DNA of 64,000 nucleotides, taken from positions 5,821,312 to 5,885,311 of the forward strand of contig NC_079483.1 in NCBI RefSeq assembly GCF_026230105.1. The letters are read 5' to 3'. Each line of letters begins with the position of its first letter. The first letter of the stretch is position 1. Positions 1-11,454 of this stretch are shown in pieces. Both the position numbers and the translations under genes were made by a program. Below the pieces are notes generated by a model. It did not search any database. It had not been told where the DNA came from and saw nothing but the letters and a program-made list of their open reading frames with translations. This stretch comes from Diorhabda sublineata (taxonomy: Eukaryota > Arthropoda > Insecta > Coleoptera > Chrysomelidae).

Positions 1-3000
1 AGAAATATTATTTGTATACAACTCTCTATCTCTCTCTATTTTATTCAGATTGGATGGCAATGGCGTCTAAGTTAATGTTAAGAATGTAAAAATGAATTAG
101 TTGACGTAGTTGTTTAATTCCGATGAATTGATTTAATTAAACAATGTTCAATGAAGTGATTTACCATACCTTCCATATTAGAGACAAATCTGTCAAATTT
201 GACATTGACATGTGTTAAAAACATAGAGTTACTATTAAAGATAGACGTGGATGTCAACTTCTCATTAAGGGAGAAATATTATTTGTATACAACTCTCTAT
301 CTCTCTCTATTTTATTCAGATTGGATGGCAATGACGTCGAAGTTAATGATACGAATGTAAAAATGAATTAGTTGACGTAGTTGTTTAATTCCGATGAATT
401 GATTTAATTAAACAATGTTCAATGAAGTGATTTACCATACCTTCCATATTAGAGACAAATCTGTCAAATTTGACATTGACATGTGTTAAAAACATAGAGT
501 TACTATTAAAGATAGACGTGGATGTCAACTTCTCATTAAGGGAGAAATATTATTTGTATACAACTCTCTACCTCTCTCTATTTTATTCAGATTGGATGGC
601 AATGGCGTCTAAGTTAATGTTAAGAATGTAAAAATGAATTAGTTGACGTAGTTGTTTAATTCCGATGAATTGATTTAATTTAAACAATGTTCAATGAAGT
701 GATTTACCATACCTTCCATATTAGAGACAAATCTGTCAAATTTGACATTGACATGTGTTAAAAACATAGAGTTACTATTAAAGATAGACGTGGATGTCAA
801 CTTCTCATTAAGGGAGAAATATTATTTGTATACAACTCTCTATCTCTCTCTATTTTATTCAGATTGGATGGCAATGGCGTCTAAGTTAATGTTAAGAATG
901 TAAAAATGAATTAGTTGACGTAGTTGTTTAATTCCGATGAATTGATTTAATTTAAACAATGTTCAATGAAGTGATTTACCATACCTTCCATATTAGAGAC
1001 AAATCTGTCAAATTTGACATTGACATGTGTTAAAAACATAGAGTTACTATTAAAGATAGACGTGGATGTCAACTTCTCATTAAGGGAGAAATATTATTTG
1101 TATACAACTCTCTACCTCTCTCTATTTTATTCAGATTGGATGGCAATGGCGTCTAAGTTAATGTTAAGAATGTAAAAATGAATTAGTTGACGTAGTTGTT
1201 TAATTCCGATGAATTGATTTAATTTAAACAATGTTCAATGAAGTGATTTACCATACCTTCCATATTAGAGACAAATCTGTCAAATTTGACATTGACATGT
1301 GTTAAAAACATAGAGTTACTATTAAAGATAGACGTGGATGTCAACTTCTCATTAAGGGAGAAATATTATTTGTATACAACTCTCTATCTCTCTCTATTTT
1401 ATTCAGATTGGATGGCAATGGCGTCTAAGTTAATGTTAAGAATGTAAAAATGAATTAGTTGACGTAGTTGTTTAATTCCGATGAATTGATTTAATTAAAC
1501 AATGTTCAATGAAGTGATTTACCATACCTTCCATATTAGAGACAAATCTGTCAAATTTGACATTGACATGTGTTAAAAACATAGAGTTACTATTAAAGAT
1601 AGACGTGGATGTCAACTTCTCATTAAGGGAGAAATATTATTTGTATACAACTCTCTATCTCTCTCTATTTTATTCAGATTGGATGGCAATGGCGTCTAAG
1701 TTAATGTTAAGAATGTAAAAATGAATTAGTTGACGTAGTTGTTTAATTCCGATGAATTGATTTAATTAAACAATGTTCAATGAAGTGATTTACCATACCT
1801 TCCATATTAGAGACAAATCTGTCAAATTTGACATTGACATGTGTTAAAAACATAGAGTTACTATTAAAGATAGACGTGGATGTCAACTTCTCATTAAGGG
1901 AGAAATATTATTTGTATACAACTCTCTATCTCTCTCTATTTTATTCAGATTGGATGGCAATGGCGTCTAAGTTAATGTTAAGAATGTAAAAATGAATTAG
2001 TTGACGTAGTTGTTTAATTCCGATGAATTGATTTAATTTAAACAATGTTCAATGAAGTGATTTACCATACCTTCCATATTAGAGACAAATCTGTCAAATT
2101 TGACATTGACATGTGTTAAAAACATAGAGTTACTATTAAAGATAGACGTGGATGTCAACTTCTCATTAAGGGAGAAATATTATTTGTATACAACTCTCTA
2201 TCTCTCTCTATTTTATTCAGATTGGATGGCAATGGCGTCTAAGTTAATGTTAAGAATGTAAAAATGAATTAGTTGACGTAGTTGTTTAATTCCGATGAAT
2301 TGATTTAATTAAACAATGTTCAATGAAGTGATTTACCATACCTTCCATATTAGAGACAAATCTGTCAAATTTGACATTGACATGTGTTAAAAACATAGAG
2401 TTACTATTAAAGATAGACGTGGATGTCATCTTCTCATTAAGGGAGAAATATTATTTGTATACAACTCTCTATCTCTCTCTATTTTATTCAGATTGGATGG
2501 CAATGGCGTCTAAGTTAATGTTAAGAATGTAAAAATGAATTAGTTGACGTAGTTGTTTAATTCCGATGAATTGATTTAATTTAAACAATGTTCAATGAAG
2601 TGATTTACCATACCTTCCGTTAGAGACAAATCTGTCAAATTTGACATTGACATGTGTTAAAAACATAGAGTTACTATTAAAGATAGACGTGGATGTCAAC
2701 TTCTCATTGAGGGAGAAATATTATTTGTATACAACTCCCTATCTGTCTCTACTTTATTCAGATTGGATGGCAATGACGTCGAAGTTAATGTTAAGAATGT
2801 AAAAATGAATTAGTTGACGTAGTTGTTTAATTCCGATGAATTGATTTAATTTAAACAATGTTCAATGAAGTGATTTACCATACCTTCCATATTAGAGACA
2901 AATCTGTCAAATCTGACATTGACGTGTGTTGAAAACATAGAGTTACTATTAAAGATAGACGTGGATGTCAACTACTCATTAAAGGAGAAATATTATTTGT

Positions 3001-5232
3001 ATACAACTCTCTACCTCTCTCTATTTTATTCAGATTGGATGGCAATGGCGTCTAAGTTAATGTTAAGAATGTAAAAATGAATTAGTTGACGTAGTTGTTT
3101 AATTCCGATGAATTGATTTAATTTAAACAATGTTCAATGAAGTGATTTACCATACCTTCCATATTAGAGACAAATCTGTCAAATTTGACATTGACATGTG
3201 TTAAAAACATAGAGTTACTATTAAAGATAGACGTGGATGTCAACTTCTCATTAAGGGAGAAATATTATTTGTATACAACTCTCTATCTCTCTCTATTTTA
3301 TTCAGATTGGATGGCAATGGCGTCTAAGCTAATGTTAAGAATGTAAAAATGAATTAGTTGACGTAGTTGTTTAATTCCGATGAATTGATTTAATTAAACA
3401 ATGTTCAATGAAGTGATTTACCATACCTTCCATATTAGAGACAAATCTGTCAAATTTGACATTGACATGTGTTAAAAACATAGAGTTACTATTAAAGATA
3501 GACGTGGATGTCATCTTCTCATTAAGGGAGAAATATTATTTGTATACAACTCTCTATCTCTCTCTATTTTATTCAGATTGGATGGCAATGGCGTCTAAGT
3601 TAATGTTAAGAATGTAAAAATGAATTAGTTGACGTAGTTGTTTAATTCCGATGAATTGATTTAATTTAAACAATGTTCAATGAAGTGATTTACCATACCT
3701 TCCATATTAGAGACAAATCTGTCAAATTTGACATTGACATGTGTTAAAAACATAGAGTTACTATTAAAGATAGACGTGGATGTCAACTTCTCATTAAGGG
3801 AGAAATATTATTTGTATACAACTCTCTACCTCTCTCTATTTTATTCAGATTGGATGGCAATGGCGTCTAAGTTAATGTTAAGAATGTAAAAATGAATTAG
3901 TTGACGTAGTTGTTTAATTCCGATGAATTGATTTAATTTAAACAATGTTCAATGAAGTGATTTACCATACCTTCCATATTAGAGACAAATCTGTCAAATT
4001 TGACATTGACATGTGTTAAAAACATAGAGTTACTATTAAAGATAGACGTGGATGTCAACTTCTCATTAAGGGAGAAATATTATTTGTATACAACTCTCTA
4101 TCTCTCTCTATTTTATTCAGATTGGATGGCAATGGCGTCTAAGTTAATGTTAAGAATGTAAAAATGAATTAGTTGACGTAGTTGTTTAATTCCGATGAAT
4201 TGATTTAATTAAACAATGTTCAATGAAGTGATTTACCATACCTTCCATATTAGAGACAAATCTGTCAAATTTGACATTGACATGTGTTAAAAACATAGAG
4301 TTACTATTAAAGATAGACGTGGATGTCAACTTCTCATTAAGGGAGAAATATTATTTGTATACAACTCTCTATCTCTCTCTATTTTATTCAGATTGGATGG
4401 CAATGGCGTCTAAGTTAATGTTAAGAATGTAAAAATGAATTAGTTGACGTAGTTGTTTAATTCCGATGAATTGATTTAATTTAAACAATGTTCAATGAAG
4501 TGATTTACCATACCTTCCATATTAGAGACAAATCTGTCAAATTTGACATTGACATGTGTTAAAAACATAGAGTTACTATTAAAGATAGACGTGGATGTCA
4601 ACTTCTCATTAAGGGAGAAATATTATTTGTATACAACTCTCTATCTCTCTCTATTTTATTCAGATTGGATGGCAATGGCGTCTAAGTTAATGTTAAGAAT
4701 GTAAAAATGAATTAGTTGACGTAGTTGTTTAATTCCGATGAATTGATTTAATTTAAACAATGTTCAATGAAGTGATTTACCATACCCTCCATATTAGAGA
4801 CAAATCTGTCAAATTTGACATTAACATGTGTTGAAAACATAGAGTTACTACTAAAGATAGACGTGGATGTCAATTTCTCATTAAGAGAGTAATAATATTT
4901 GTATACAACTCTCTATCTCTCTCTATTTTATTCAGATTGGATGGCAATGACGTCGAAGTTAATGTTAAGAATGTAAAAATGAATTAGTTGACTTAGATGT
5001 TTATTTCCGATGAATCAATTTAATTTAAACAAAGTTTAATGCAGTGATTTAGCATACCTTCAATAATAGAGTCAAATATATCAAACTTGACATTGACATG
5101 TGTTGAAAACATAGAGTTACTACTAAAGATAGACGTGGATGTCAACTTCTCATTAAAGAAGAAATAATATTTGTATGCAACTCCCTATCTCTCTCTACTT
5201 TAATCTGATTGGATGGTAATGACGTCGAAGTT
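1..5232. repeat. Satellite array, 271/272-bp monomers, about 19 copies
   Basis: The same unit recurs with its AGAAATATTATTTG start at 1, 272, 543, 815, 1087, 1359, 1630, 1901, 2173 and so on to 4616, then in diverged form near 4888 and 5159. Spacing is 271 or 272 bp depending on whether the monomer reads AATTAAACA or AATTTAAACA (one 270-bp unit near 2444). Copies are nearly identical in the middle and diverge at the right edge, as expected when the array edge escapes homogenisation. Each monomer holds the perfect 14-bp palindrome TGTCAAATTTGACA (191-204 in the first). No ORF spans a monomer. The array runs off the left edge of the window. Confidence 0.97.
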
Positions 5233-5955
5233 TCAAATATTAGAAACGACATTATTTCAATAGACAGTAAAGAAGGATAGAGAATATTAAACCCATGTTC
5301 TTTCTTCGTCTTCCAATGGTAAAATTCCATTTACATACCGCACTGTCTATCTTGAATTTAAGCTCTATTAAAAAAGTCTTATCTATCTCATTAATACTTT
5401 TGTCATGAGTTTTTCAAATTAAAGGTTTGTTTTTGTACAACTTGCGCGTTAAAAGGATTCTATTGCGAACTGAATACTGTGTAAAATTTTTCTGTTATTC
5501 AAGGATCCCTTAAAATTACCTACACACTGTATTGGAACTCAAAGTGTAGTCGCGTGCCGAAATTAGACGTGGGTGGAGCAAAGGGCGATCGCCCTTTTTC
5601 GAGTATATCTACAAATTGTAAGTAGGGGAAACATTTTTGATTATGATACAGACCGGGGCCTGTTTGTGACCGTCTCTTACAATTCATTCACAAAAGAACA
5701 CGTGGTTTGGTCAAAATTTTTCTATGAAAAATTTTCGCTCCAGTAGAAATCCAATGAAATCAATTAATTTTACTTAACATACCTTGTGAAAAAATGAAAC
5801 ATTAAGTGTAAATATAAGTGTAGGTGAGTGCGCTACAACAATTTAAGGTAAACGAAAAGGTAATCCGAGTACACAATACAACTCGTGTCTAGTTCATTAA
5901 AAGTATTACCACTTTGTTAACTAGGAAAATCCAAAAGTTAAAACCTCAAATTTCT
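5233..5955. other. Intergenic, no gene seen
   Basis: AT-rich sequence after the satellite. The only marked structure is a 20-bp perfect palindrome (listed separately). No reading frame of interest was recognised. Confidence 0.5.
5580..5599. repeat. Perfect 20-bp palindrome
   Basis: AAAAGGGCGATCGCCCTTTT is its own reverse complement, with a GC core in an AT-rich setting. It could be the terminus or centre of an old transposon or a dimeric protein site. Nothing nearby decides which. Confidence 0.8.
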
Positions 5956-5959
5956 AAAT

Positions 5960-7025
5960 TCTTCTTTCTATTTTTTGCTTTCGATTTCCAAGCTTGAATT
6001 CCTCTCTTTCTTATGTCTTCCATCACCTCAACCTACCATATTTTCCTTGGTGTTCCTTTTCCTTCTTGTTCCTTTTTGTTCTATGTCCATCAATATTTTT
6101 GGTGGCTCTAAAATCTGGCATTCTCTTTATGTGACTCAGCCAATCTATATGCTTAGTTCTGCTTCTCCAAATAGATTCCTTATTCCACTATTCGTTCTTC
6201 TCCGCCATAATTCTCTCTACTTGTTACCTCCTACTATTCTTTCTTTCTCTTTATCTTCTTTATTAATGTTAAGTTAAGAATGTAAAAATGAATTAGCTGA
6301 CGTAGTTGTTTAATTCCGATGAATTGATTTAATTTAAACAATGTTCAATGAAGTGATTTACTATACCTTCCATATTAGAGACAAATCTGTCAAATTTGAC
6401 ATTGACATGTGTTGAAAACAGAGTTACTACTAAAGATAGACGTGGATGTCAACTTCTCATTAAGGGAGAAATAGGAGGTAACTTGTTACCTCCTACTATT
6501 CTTTCTTTCTCTTTATCTTCTTTATTAAGAATCGACGTTTCGTCTCTGGGTCTTATTAATGTTTTTTATAGCTGTAGCTTCGCCTTTCTGGTGGTTCCTT
6601 ATGGTGAAACAATTTACTCCTCTTCTCGCTTCCAGATTTCCTCCCTTGTCCTTGATACCCCACCCCAAGATATACATAACTTCATTGCTTTTTCTTCGTT
6701 CAGTTGTATTAACAAATTTCTCATTGTTTTCCTTTGAGATATTGCCATTATTATAAATTTCAATTCATCTTCTTTGATTCGTAGATTCATTGTCTGCCAT
6801 TTCTTGGAGGCTCTCCAGGTTTCCTTTCCATCGTCTGCGTACCTATGCCAGTAGTTGCTTTGTCCATGTTCTGTTCAAACCGATTTTACGTACTATCCTT
6901 TCTAATCTTATATTGTATTGGATAAAGGATCTTGTTTTAGTCCTGTATTGGTCTGGAAAGATTTTGATATTCATTGGTTCGCCTTTATATTCGTTTTTGT
7001 ATGTTAGAGTGTTATTTTTGTAAGA
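5960..7025 (-). pseudogene. Non-LTR retrotransposon RT fragment, interrupted by satellite
   Basis: Read on the minus strand from about 7025 downward, the translation runs through an RT-like stretch (FIQYNIRLERIVRKIGLN), then QLLA and, after a frame change, RYADDG near 6820-6860. This is the order seen in non-LTR reverse transcriptases: the segment before the active site, then the YADD box. Past it, in the 6000-6220 region, lies Lys/Arg-rich sequence of the kind that follows RT in LINE ORF2 proteins. Stops and frame changes show it is dead. The body is split by a single satellite monomer and flanking duplication at 6219-6528. Clade is uncertain. The RT assignment rests on my reading of motifs. 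Confidence 0.6.
6219..6528. repeat. Lone satellite monomer between 48-bp direct repeats
   Basis: Positions 6219-6266 and 6481-6528 are the same 48-bp pyrimidine-rich sequence (ACTTGTTACCTCC to TTTATTAA). Between them, 6267-6480 is most of one monomer of the 1-5232 satellite, in the same orientation. GGAGGTAA at the right junction forms an inverted repeat with the adjacent TTACCTCC. The LINE sequence continues on both sides, so the monomer was inserted into the LINE, with target duplication or repair-associated duplication. Confidence 0.88.
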
Positions 7026-7039
7026 CCAAGGCAAAATAC

Positions 7040-7263
7040 AAAGGAGAGGATGTCTTGATCCTTGATTTTAAACGTTTACAACTTCCGGTACGTCCGGTTT
7101 TTGCGATAACTATAAATAAATCGCAAGGCTCGTCGTTGGACGTTGAATTGAAATTTCCGTGTTTGGCGCATGGACAATTAGACGTCGCGCGTTCGCGCGT
7201 CGGAAAACCGTCATTTTTGTTTGTTTATGAGCCACAAAACAAAATAAAAAATATTGTTTATCA
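7040..7263 (+). pseudogene. Helitron helicase, C-terminal fragment
   Basis: The plus-strand frame encodes LPVRPVFAITINKSQGSSLD, then FPCLAHGQLDVARSRV and KPSFLFVY. These correspond to the late motifs of PIF1-like helicases carried by Helitrons: the LPVRPAFA..INKSQGQ block, then HGQLYVA.SRV. It ends with the typical KNIVYQ-like tail. Upstream helicase motifs and the Rep domain are absent, so only the 3' end of the element is left. No clear 3' hairpin plus CTRR terminus was found just downstream. It lies directly beside the minus-strand LINE fragment. Confidence 0.8.
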
Positions 7264-7610
7264 AAAAAAAAAAAGATTCCTTTTGTATGTTTTAAGTTTA
7301 TTTTAAACAAAAGTTTAGGTCTTCTATTTATCGATTGAGGCAGAACAAAATCAGATAGTGGAAAATAAATTTAAATTGTTTAAAAATACAAAAATATGGG
7401 GAAAATATAAGGAAGTGATACGCTTATGGATTAAGAATGCTTTAATATTTTAATACTCTCTTATTCATAAAAATTAACTATAACAGTGTTTAATCTCATG
7501 TGGTATACAATCAAATTCTCCAAAGCGTGTGTCAAAGTTACTATCTCAATAAATAATAATCAAAACGCTTATTCTACCGTTTGATTCAAAACTTTTTATT
7601 AAAATTTTAT
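7264..7610. other. AT-rich spacer, nothing recognised
   Basis: Contains a 12-base A run just after the helicase remnant and no coding potential that I can support. Confidence 0.5.
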
Positions 7611-7611
7611 T

Positions 7612-7995
7612 GGAAACTCGTCCTCGACATGGATCGTGACGCCGGTCCTATCCGGTTATAATGGCAGTCTAAAATTTGGCGAATACCCCGCCTGGCGGGA
7701 TTATTGATGGTTGTTTTTATCACAGCAGTAAATTATTGTCTTATATAATTTCTGGAAGGTCTTTTTTATGTTTACTTTCTAGAAATCTAGAAATGTCCAT
7801 TCTGATATGTATTCGGACTTGTTTAGCGACGAAGTTTATAACAAAAAGTCATAGGGAATGTAACGAAATAGAAAACTAACCAGTGAATATGAATTAGTTA
7901 AATATTAGTGAATAATTAATTATTGTATAAGTCAGTTAAACCTAGAGCAAATGTTTAAATAAATTAAAAAGTAAAAGACAGTGTATATATGTTGA
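7612..7995 (+). repeat. Dispersed repeat family A, copy 1
   Basis: The sequence starting CTCGTCCTCGACATGGATCG and passing through GTCTAAAATTTGGCGAATAC recurs at about 55715, 56043 and 57150. The shared part continues through a GATATGTATTCG-like block to AGTAAAAGACAGTGT (about 7970 here, about 57335 in copy 4). This copy has a GC-rich inverted repeat, CCCGCCTGGCGGG, just after the conserved core. No protein is encoded. It is probably a short non-autonomous element or the end of a larger one. Confidence 0.7.
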
Positions 7996-8554
7996 AAAGC
8001 AGTTTAAATAAAAATGAATATAAGAAAAAAATCACATTGATTTCAAAAACCTTTATAAATTCATGCAATAGAATGGTAAATGTAGACCGCTCTGATTTCA
8101 GGTAGACCGACCTAGAAAAAACTATCTAGGTAGTAAAAATATAAACGTTGACAAAATTTGATCCTTTATTTGAGATACAATCACAATATGAGTACGTCCA
8201 GGTGTGAATTTAGATCAGACCCTTATAAATCGACCGAATTCAATATTCGTTTCATTATATTTACGAGGGTTGTCTGATATGTTTCAGACCTAATAAATCA
8301 GTCTGTCAGTTCCTTCAAGAAGTTTCACAGCTTCAGCAGTCTCAAATCTTGTTCCTTTTAATTCAGATTTCATCATCCTAGTTTTTCTTAATCGGCTTCT
8401 TTTAGAGACTCCAAAGACTTAGATGGCGAAGATTTCCAATAAAGCCCCGTTTCATCTGCTTTGTTTTCGAAATACAAATCATATTCGTTAACTTCTGCTG
8501 CTGCTGGAACCTCAGCACTTAATTTTTTACATTGAATTCCAATTTGCCGTGAGC
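7996..8554. other. Spacer with a Tc1/mariner-like terminus near 8264
   Basis: ACGAGGGTTGTCTGATATGT near 8268 resembles the ACGAGGG... inverted-repeat starts of mariner-group elements. It sits on the 3' side of the minus-strand transposase fragment that follows, as expected for that element's end. The rest is unassigned. Confidence 0.45.
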
Positions 8555-8790
8555 CATGTCGTTATTTAAAATTTTTTAACCAACCAAAACTTGCGATGAA
8601 GCTTCATGTTTAAGTCAGTAATGAAGTCGTTGAATTCAGTCTTTCAATTCTTGAGGTGAATTTACTTATGCAGCATAAACTTTTTCTTTAAGATTCGACC
8701 AAACCTTGTAATCCAAGGGATTAAAATCGCATGACCGAGGAGGCCAATAAATCGGAGCTTCTGCACCTCGACTATTAACGATTGTTAAGT
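8555..8790 (-). pseudogene. Tc1/mariner-superfamily transposase fragment
   Basis: On the minus strand the frame reads IYWPPRSCDFNPLDYKVW, then SNLKEKVYAA and, past a stop, VNSPQELKD. This matches the WPPRSPDLNPLDYFLWG..K..VY region around the last catalytic residue of insect IS630/Tc1/mariner-type DDE transposases. A TAA and later stops break the frame, so it is a decayed copy. The N-terminal helix-turn-helix and first catalytic Asp were not found nearby. Confidence 0.8.
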
Positions 8791-8799
8791 TTATAGATT

Positions 8800-9285
8800 A
8801 CTTCAACTGTTTAAAACTAGTTGAAAAAATGAATGATGATATGAGTGATTTTGATTTATGACTCCACATACTTTCCGGATGAACTATATTCCTTTTTAAA
8901 ATCCTTATCGGACGTTATTGAAGGATAACTTGTTGAGATATGATAAAAACAGGTGTCCGGTGAGAGAATCGTAAGACCCCCGAAGGGTTAATCTTCTTCC
9001 CCAAGCCGACAATGGGGAAACACACTTTCGGCAGGTAGGGGAGATTTAAAAGTGTATTGTTATCTCTTTATGGTAATTCATGGTGATTTGTTTGGTGTTT
9101 ATCGGTTATATTATGTTGAATATCATTTACATGATTTGTTTACTGATTCGTTTTTTATTTGTGAGTATAGCGTTTTTTAACAAAAAAAAGTTTCATAAAA
9201 TGATTTTTTATCTTTAAAATATAAAAACGAAGGGGTTTGACTAATTCGATGAATTACAATTACTTAAATCAGGCAAAGTCGTAGG
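8800..9285. other. Intergenic, nothing recognised
   Basis: AT-rich with one GC-richer patch near 8960-9040. No gene, RNA or repeat structure was recognised. Confidence 0.5.
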
Positions 9286-9289
9286 CTGG

Positions 9290-10540
9290 TAACTACAGAT
9301 AGGTTTTAACTGCTCAAAACATCGTTGACATGATCTTGATTGACATTTGGACGCTCAAAATCCCGATTTTCGTTCACGTCTTTCGTAGTTTATACAGTAG
9401 TAGTACTAAAGACGATTCGTTCACTCCCCATAGCAGTATGGAAACTTTTATACTCAATTACCATTGATTTGAAGCTTTACAATCTTTTGAATACTTTCTA
9501 GGTTATAAAAATAAGTGTTTTTCCCATTTTAGTAAGATTTAAAAAAAATATTACTTATATCAGGTGAAAAAGAAGATTGGAGATCCAAGGAAAGGTTTTT
9601 ATTGTTCAAAACATCATTAACATGATACTAATTGACATTTGGACACTTAAAACCCAGAATTTCGTTTAAATATCTTTCAGTTTACAAAGTAGTAGTACCA
9701 AAGACGATTCGTTCACTCCCCATAACAGTATGGGAACTTTTATACTGAATTACCATTGATTTGAAGCTTTACAATCTTTTGAATTAATTTTAGGTTATAA
9801 AAATAAGTGTTTTTCCCATTTCAGTAAGATTTAAAAAAAATATTACTTATATCAGGTGAAAAAGAAGATTGGAGATCCAAGGAAAGGTTTTTATTGTTCA
9901 AAACATCATTAACATGATACTAATTGACATTTGGACACTTAAAACCCAGAATTTCGTTTAAATATCTTTCAGTTTACAAAGTAGTAGTACCAAAGACGAT
10001 TCGTCCACTCCCCATAACAGTATGGGAACTTTTATACTGAATTACCATTGATTTGAAGCATTACAATCTTTTGAATTAATTTTAGGTTATAAAAATAAGT
10101 GTTTTTCCCATTTCAGTAAGATTTAAAAAAAATATTACTTATATCAGGTGAAAAAGAAGATTGGAGATCCAAGGAAAGGTTTTTATTGTTCAAAACATCA
10201 TTAACATGATACTAATTGACATTTGGACACTTAAAACCCAGAATTTCGTTTAAATATCTTTCAGTTTACAAAGTAGTAGTACCAAAGACGATTCGTCCAC
10301 TCCCCATAGCAGTACGGGAATTTTTATACTGAATTACCATTGATTTGAAGCTTTACAATCTTTTGAATTAATTTTAGGTTATAAAAATAAGTGTTTTTCC
10401 CATCTCAACAAGATAAATAAAGAGTATTACTCATATTAGGTAAAAAAAGATCCAAGGAAAGGTTTTTACTGTTCAAAACATCGTTAACGTGATCTTGATT
10501 GACATGTGGACGCTCAAAATCCTTGATCTTATCGATATTT
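9290..10540. repeat. Tandem array, 292-bp unit, about 4.3 copies
   Basis: AGATCCAAGGAAAGG starts at 9581, 9873 and 10165, spaced exactly 292 bp, and again at 10448 after a shortened unit. A more diverged first unit begins near 9290. The middle copies are almost identical (for example a single C/T change in ATTCGTTCACTCC versus ATTCGTCCACTCC), which points to recent duplication. No coding content. Confidence 0.95.
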
Positions 10541-10544
10541 ATTT

Positions 10545-11450
10545 TGGTTTACTAGTACTAGAGGATCTACCTACATTTTTCTGCTTTAATCTATTGTAAA
10601 CTATTGTTCGATTCATTCCGTCAAAAGCTTTTTGTAAGTCTAGGAAGACAATGTATACTTTCTTTATTAATTCCCTAATCGTGATTACTTAATTTTTGTT
10701 TATTGTGTCCTTTCATATACCCACTTTAAGTTCCGTCTAGTTGGTCCTCAACCATTGTCCTTAGCATGTTTTCATTTACTTTGAGACAATGTTTGATAAA
10801 GTAAAATCTCTATTATTCGTGCAAGCTCTGGTGTCTCTTTTCTCATATACCTTCCAATCTCTGCAGAGGAACTATTCCTATATCAAGACCTACTTAAACA
10901 AACCACATACCTTACAAAAATCCTCCTTATCCAACGAAACTTTAACCAACGAATGAATCTCTCTCTCTACCTTCCAATCGAGATTATGGCCGTTTCCAAG
11001 TTCCATTCAATATTGTCAGTAGCAATTTAATATCTTGATTTTCATTTTTTTATTGTTTTAATGCTTTTTTAGATCTTCTCTATTCTTATTAGTTCTTGTC
11101 CTTAGTGTATACTCAATCTTGCTGGCTGCATAATTCCTGGTCATCTATTATTATTCAGTATTTTTTCTTTTTATTTGTTTTATTTCATTAGGTTTTTTCT
11201 TGGGTTCTTTATTGTTTTACAAAATATTCATTGTAATCTTTCTCCATGAGCCCCTTCACTTTCGTTCTTTATATATCAGTCTAGCTTCTCCTGTTTTCCT
11301 TTCCAATTATCTTTGTCGTAGATTCAATTTTATCACCTTTTTTAATTTCTTCCGTCCACTATTTTGTTTGTTACTTTTTTGTCTTAATCCTTCTTCTAAA
11401 TTGTTAATTATACTTTTAGTTTTAATTTAGATATATAGATATAGAATGAA
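10545..11450 (-). pseudogene. Non-LTR retrotransposon fragment (linker and RT)
   Basis: On the minus strand, 10550-10660 translates to VFLDLQKAFDGMNR, the FLDL.KAFD box of non-LTR reverse transcriptases, followed by a stretch in place of the VYNRLKQ helix. Further 5' (10700-11450) lies Lys/Arg/Asn-rich sequence like the linker between endonuclease and RT in LINE ORF2 proteins. Stops occur throughout. The order linker-then-RT on one strand argues for a single element rather than a chance match. Clade undetermined. Confidence 0.65.
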
Positions 11451-11454
11451 TCAT

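Noticed and set aside
1..5232. CRISPR-like array
   Set aside because: Whole 271-bp units repeat without unique spacers, and the DNA is eukaryotic. The same applies to all the other arrays in the window.
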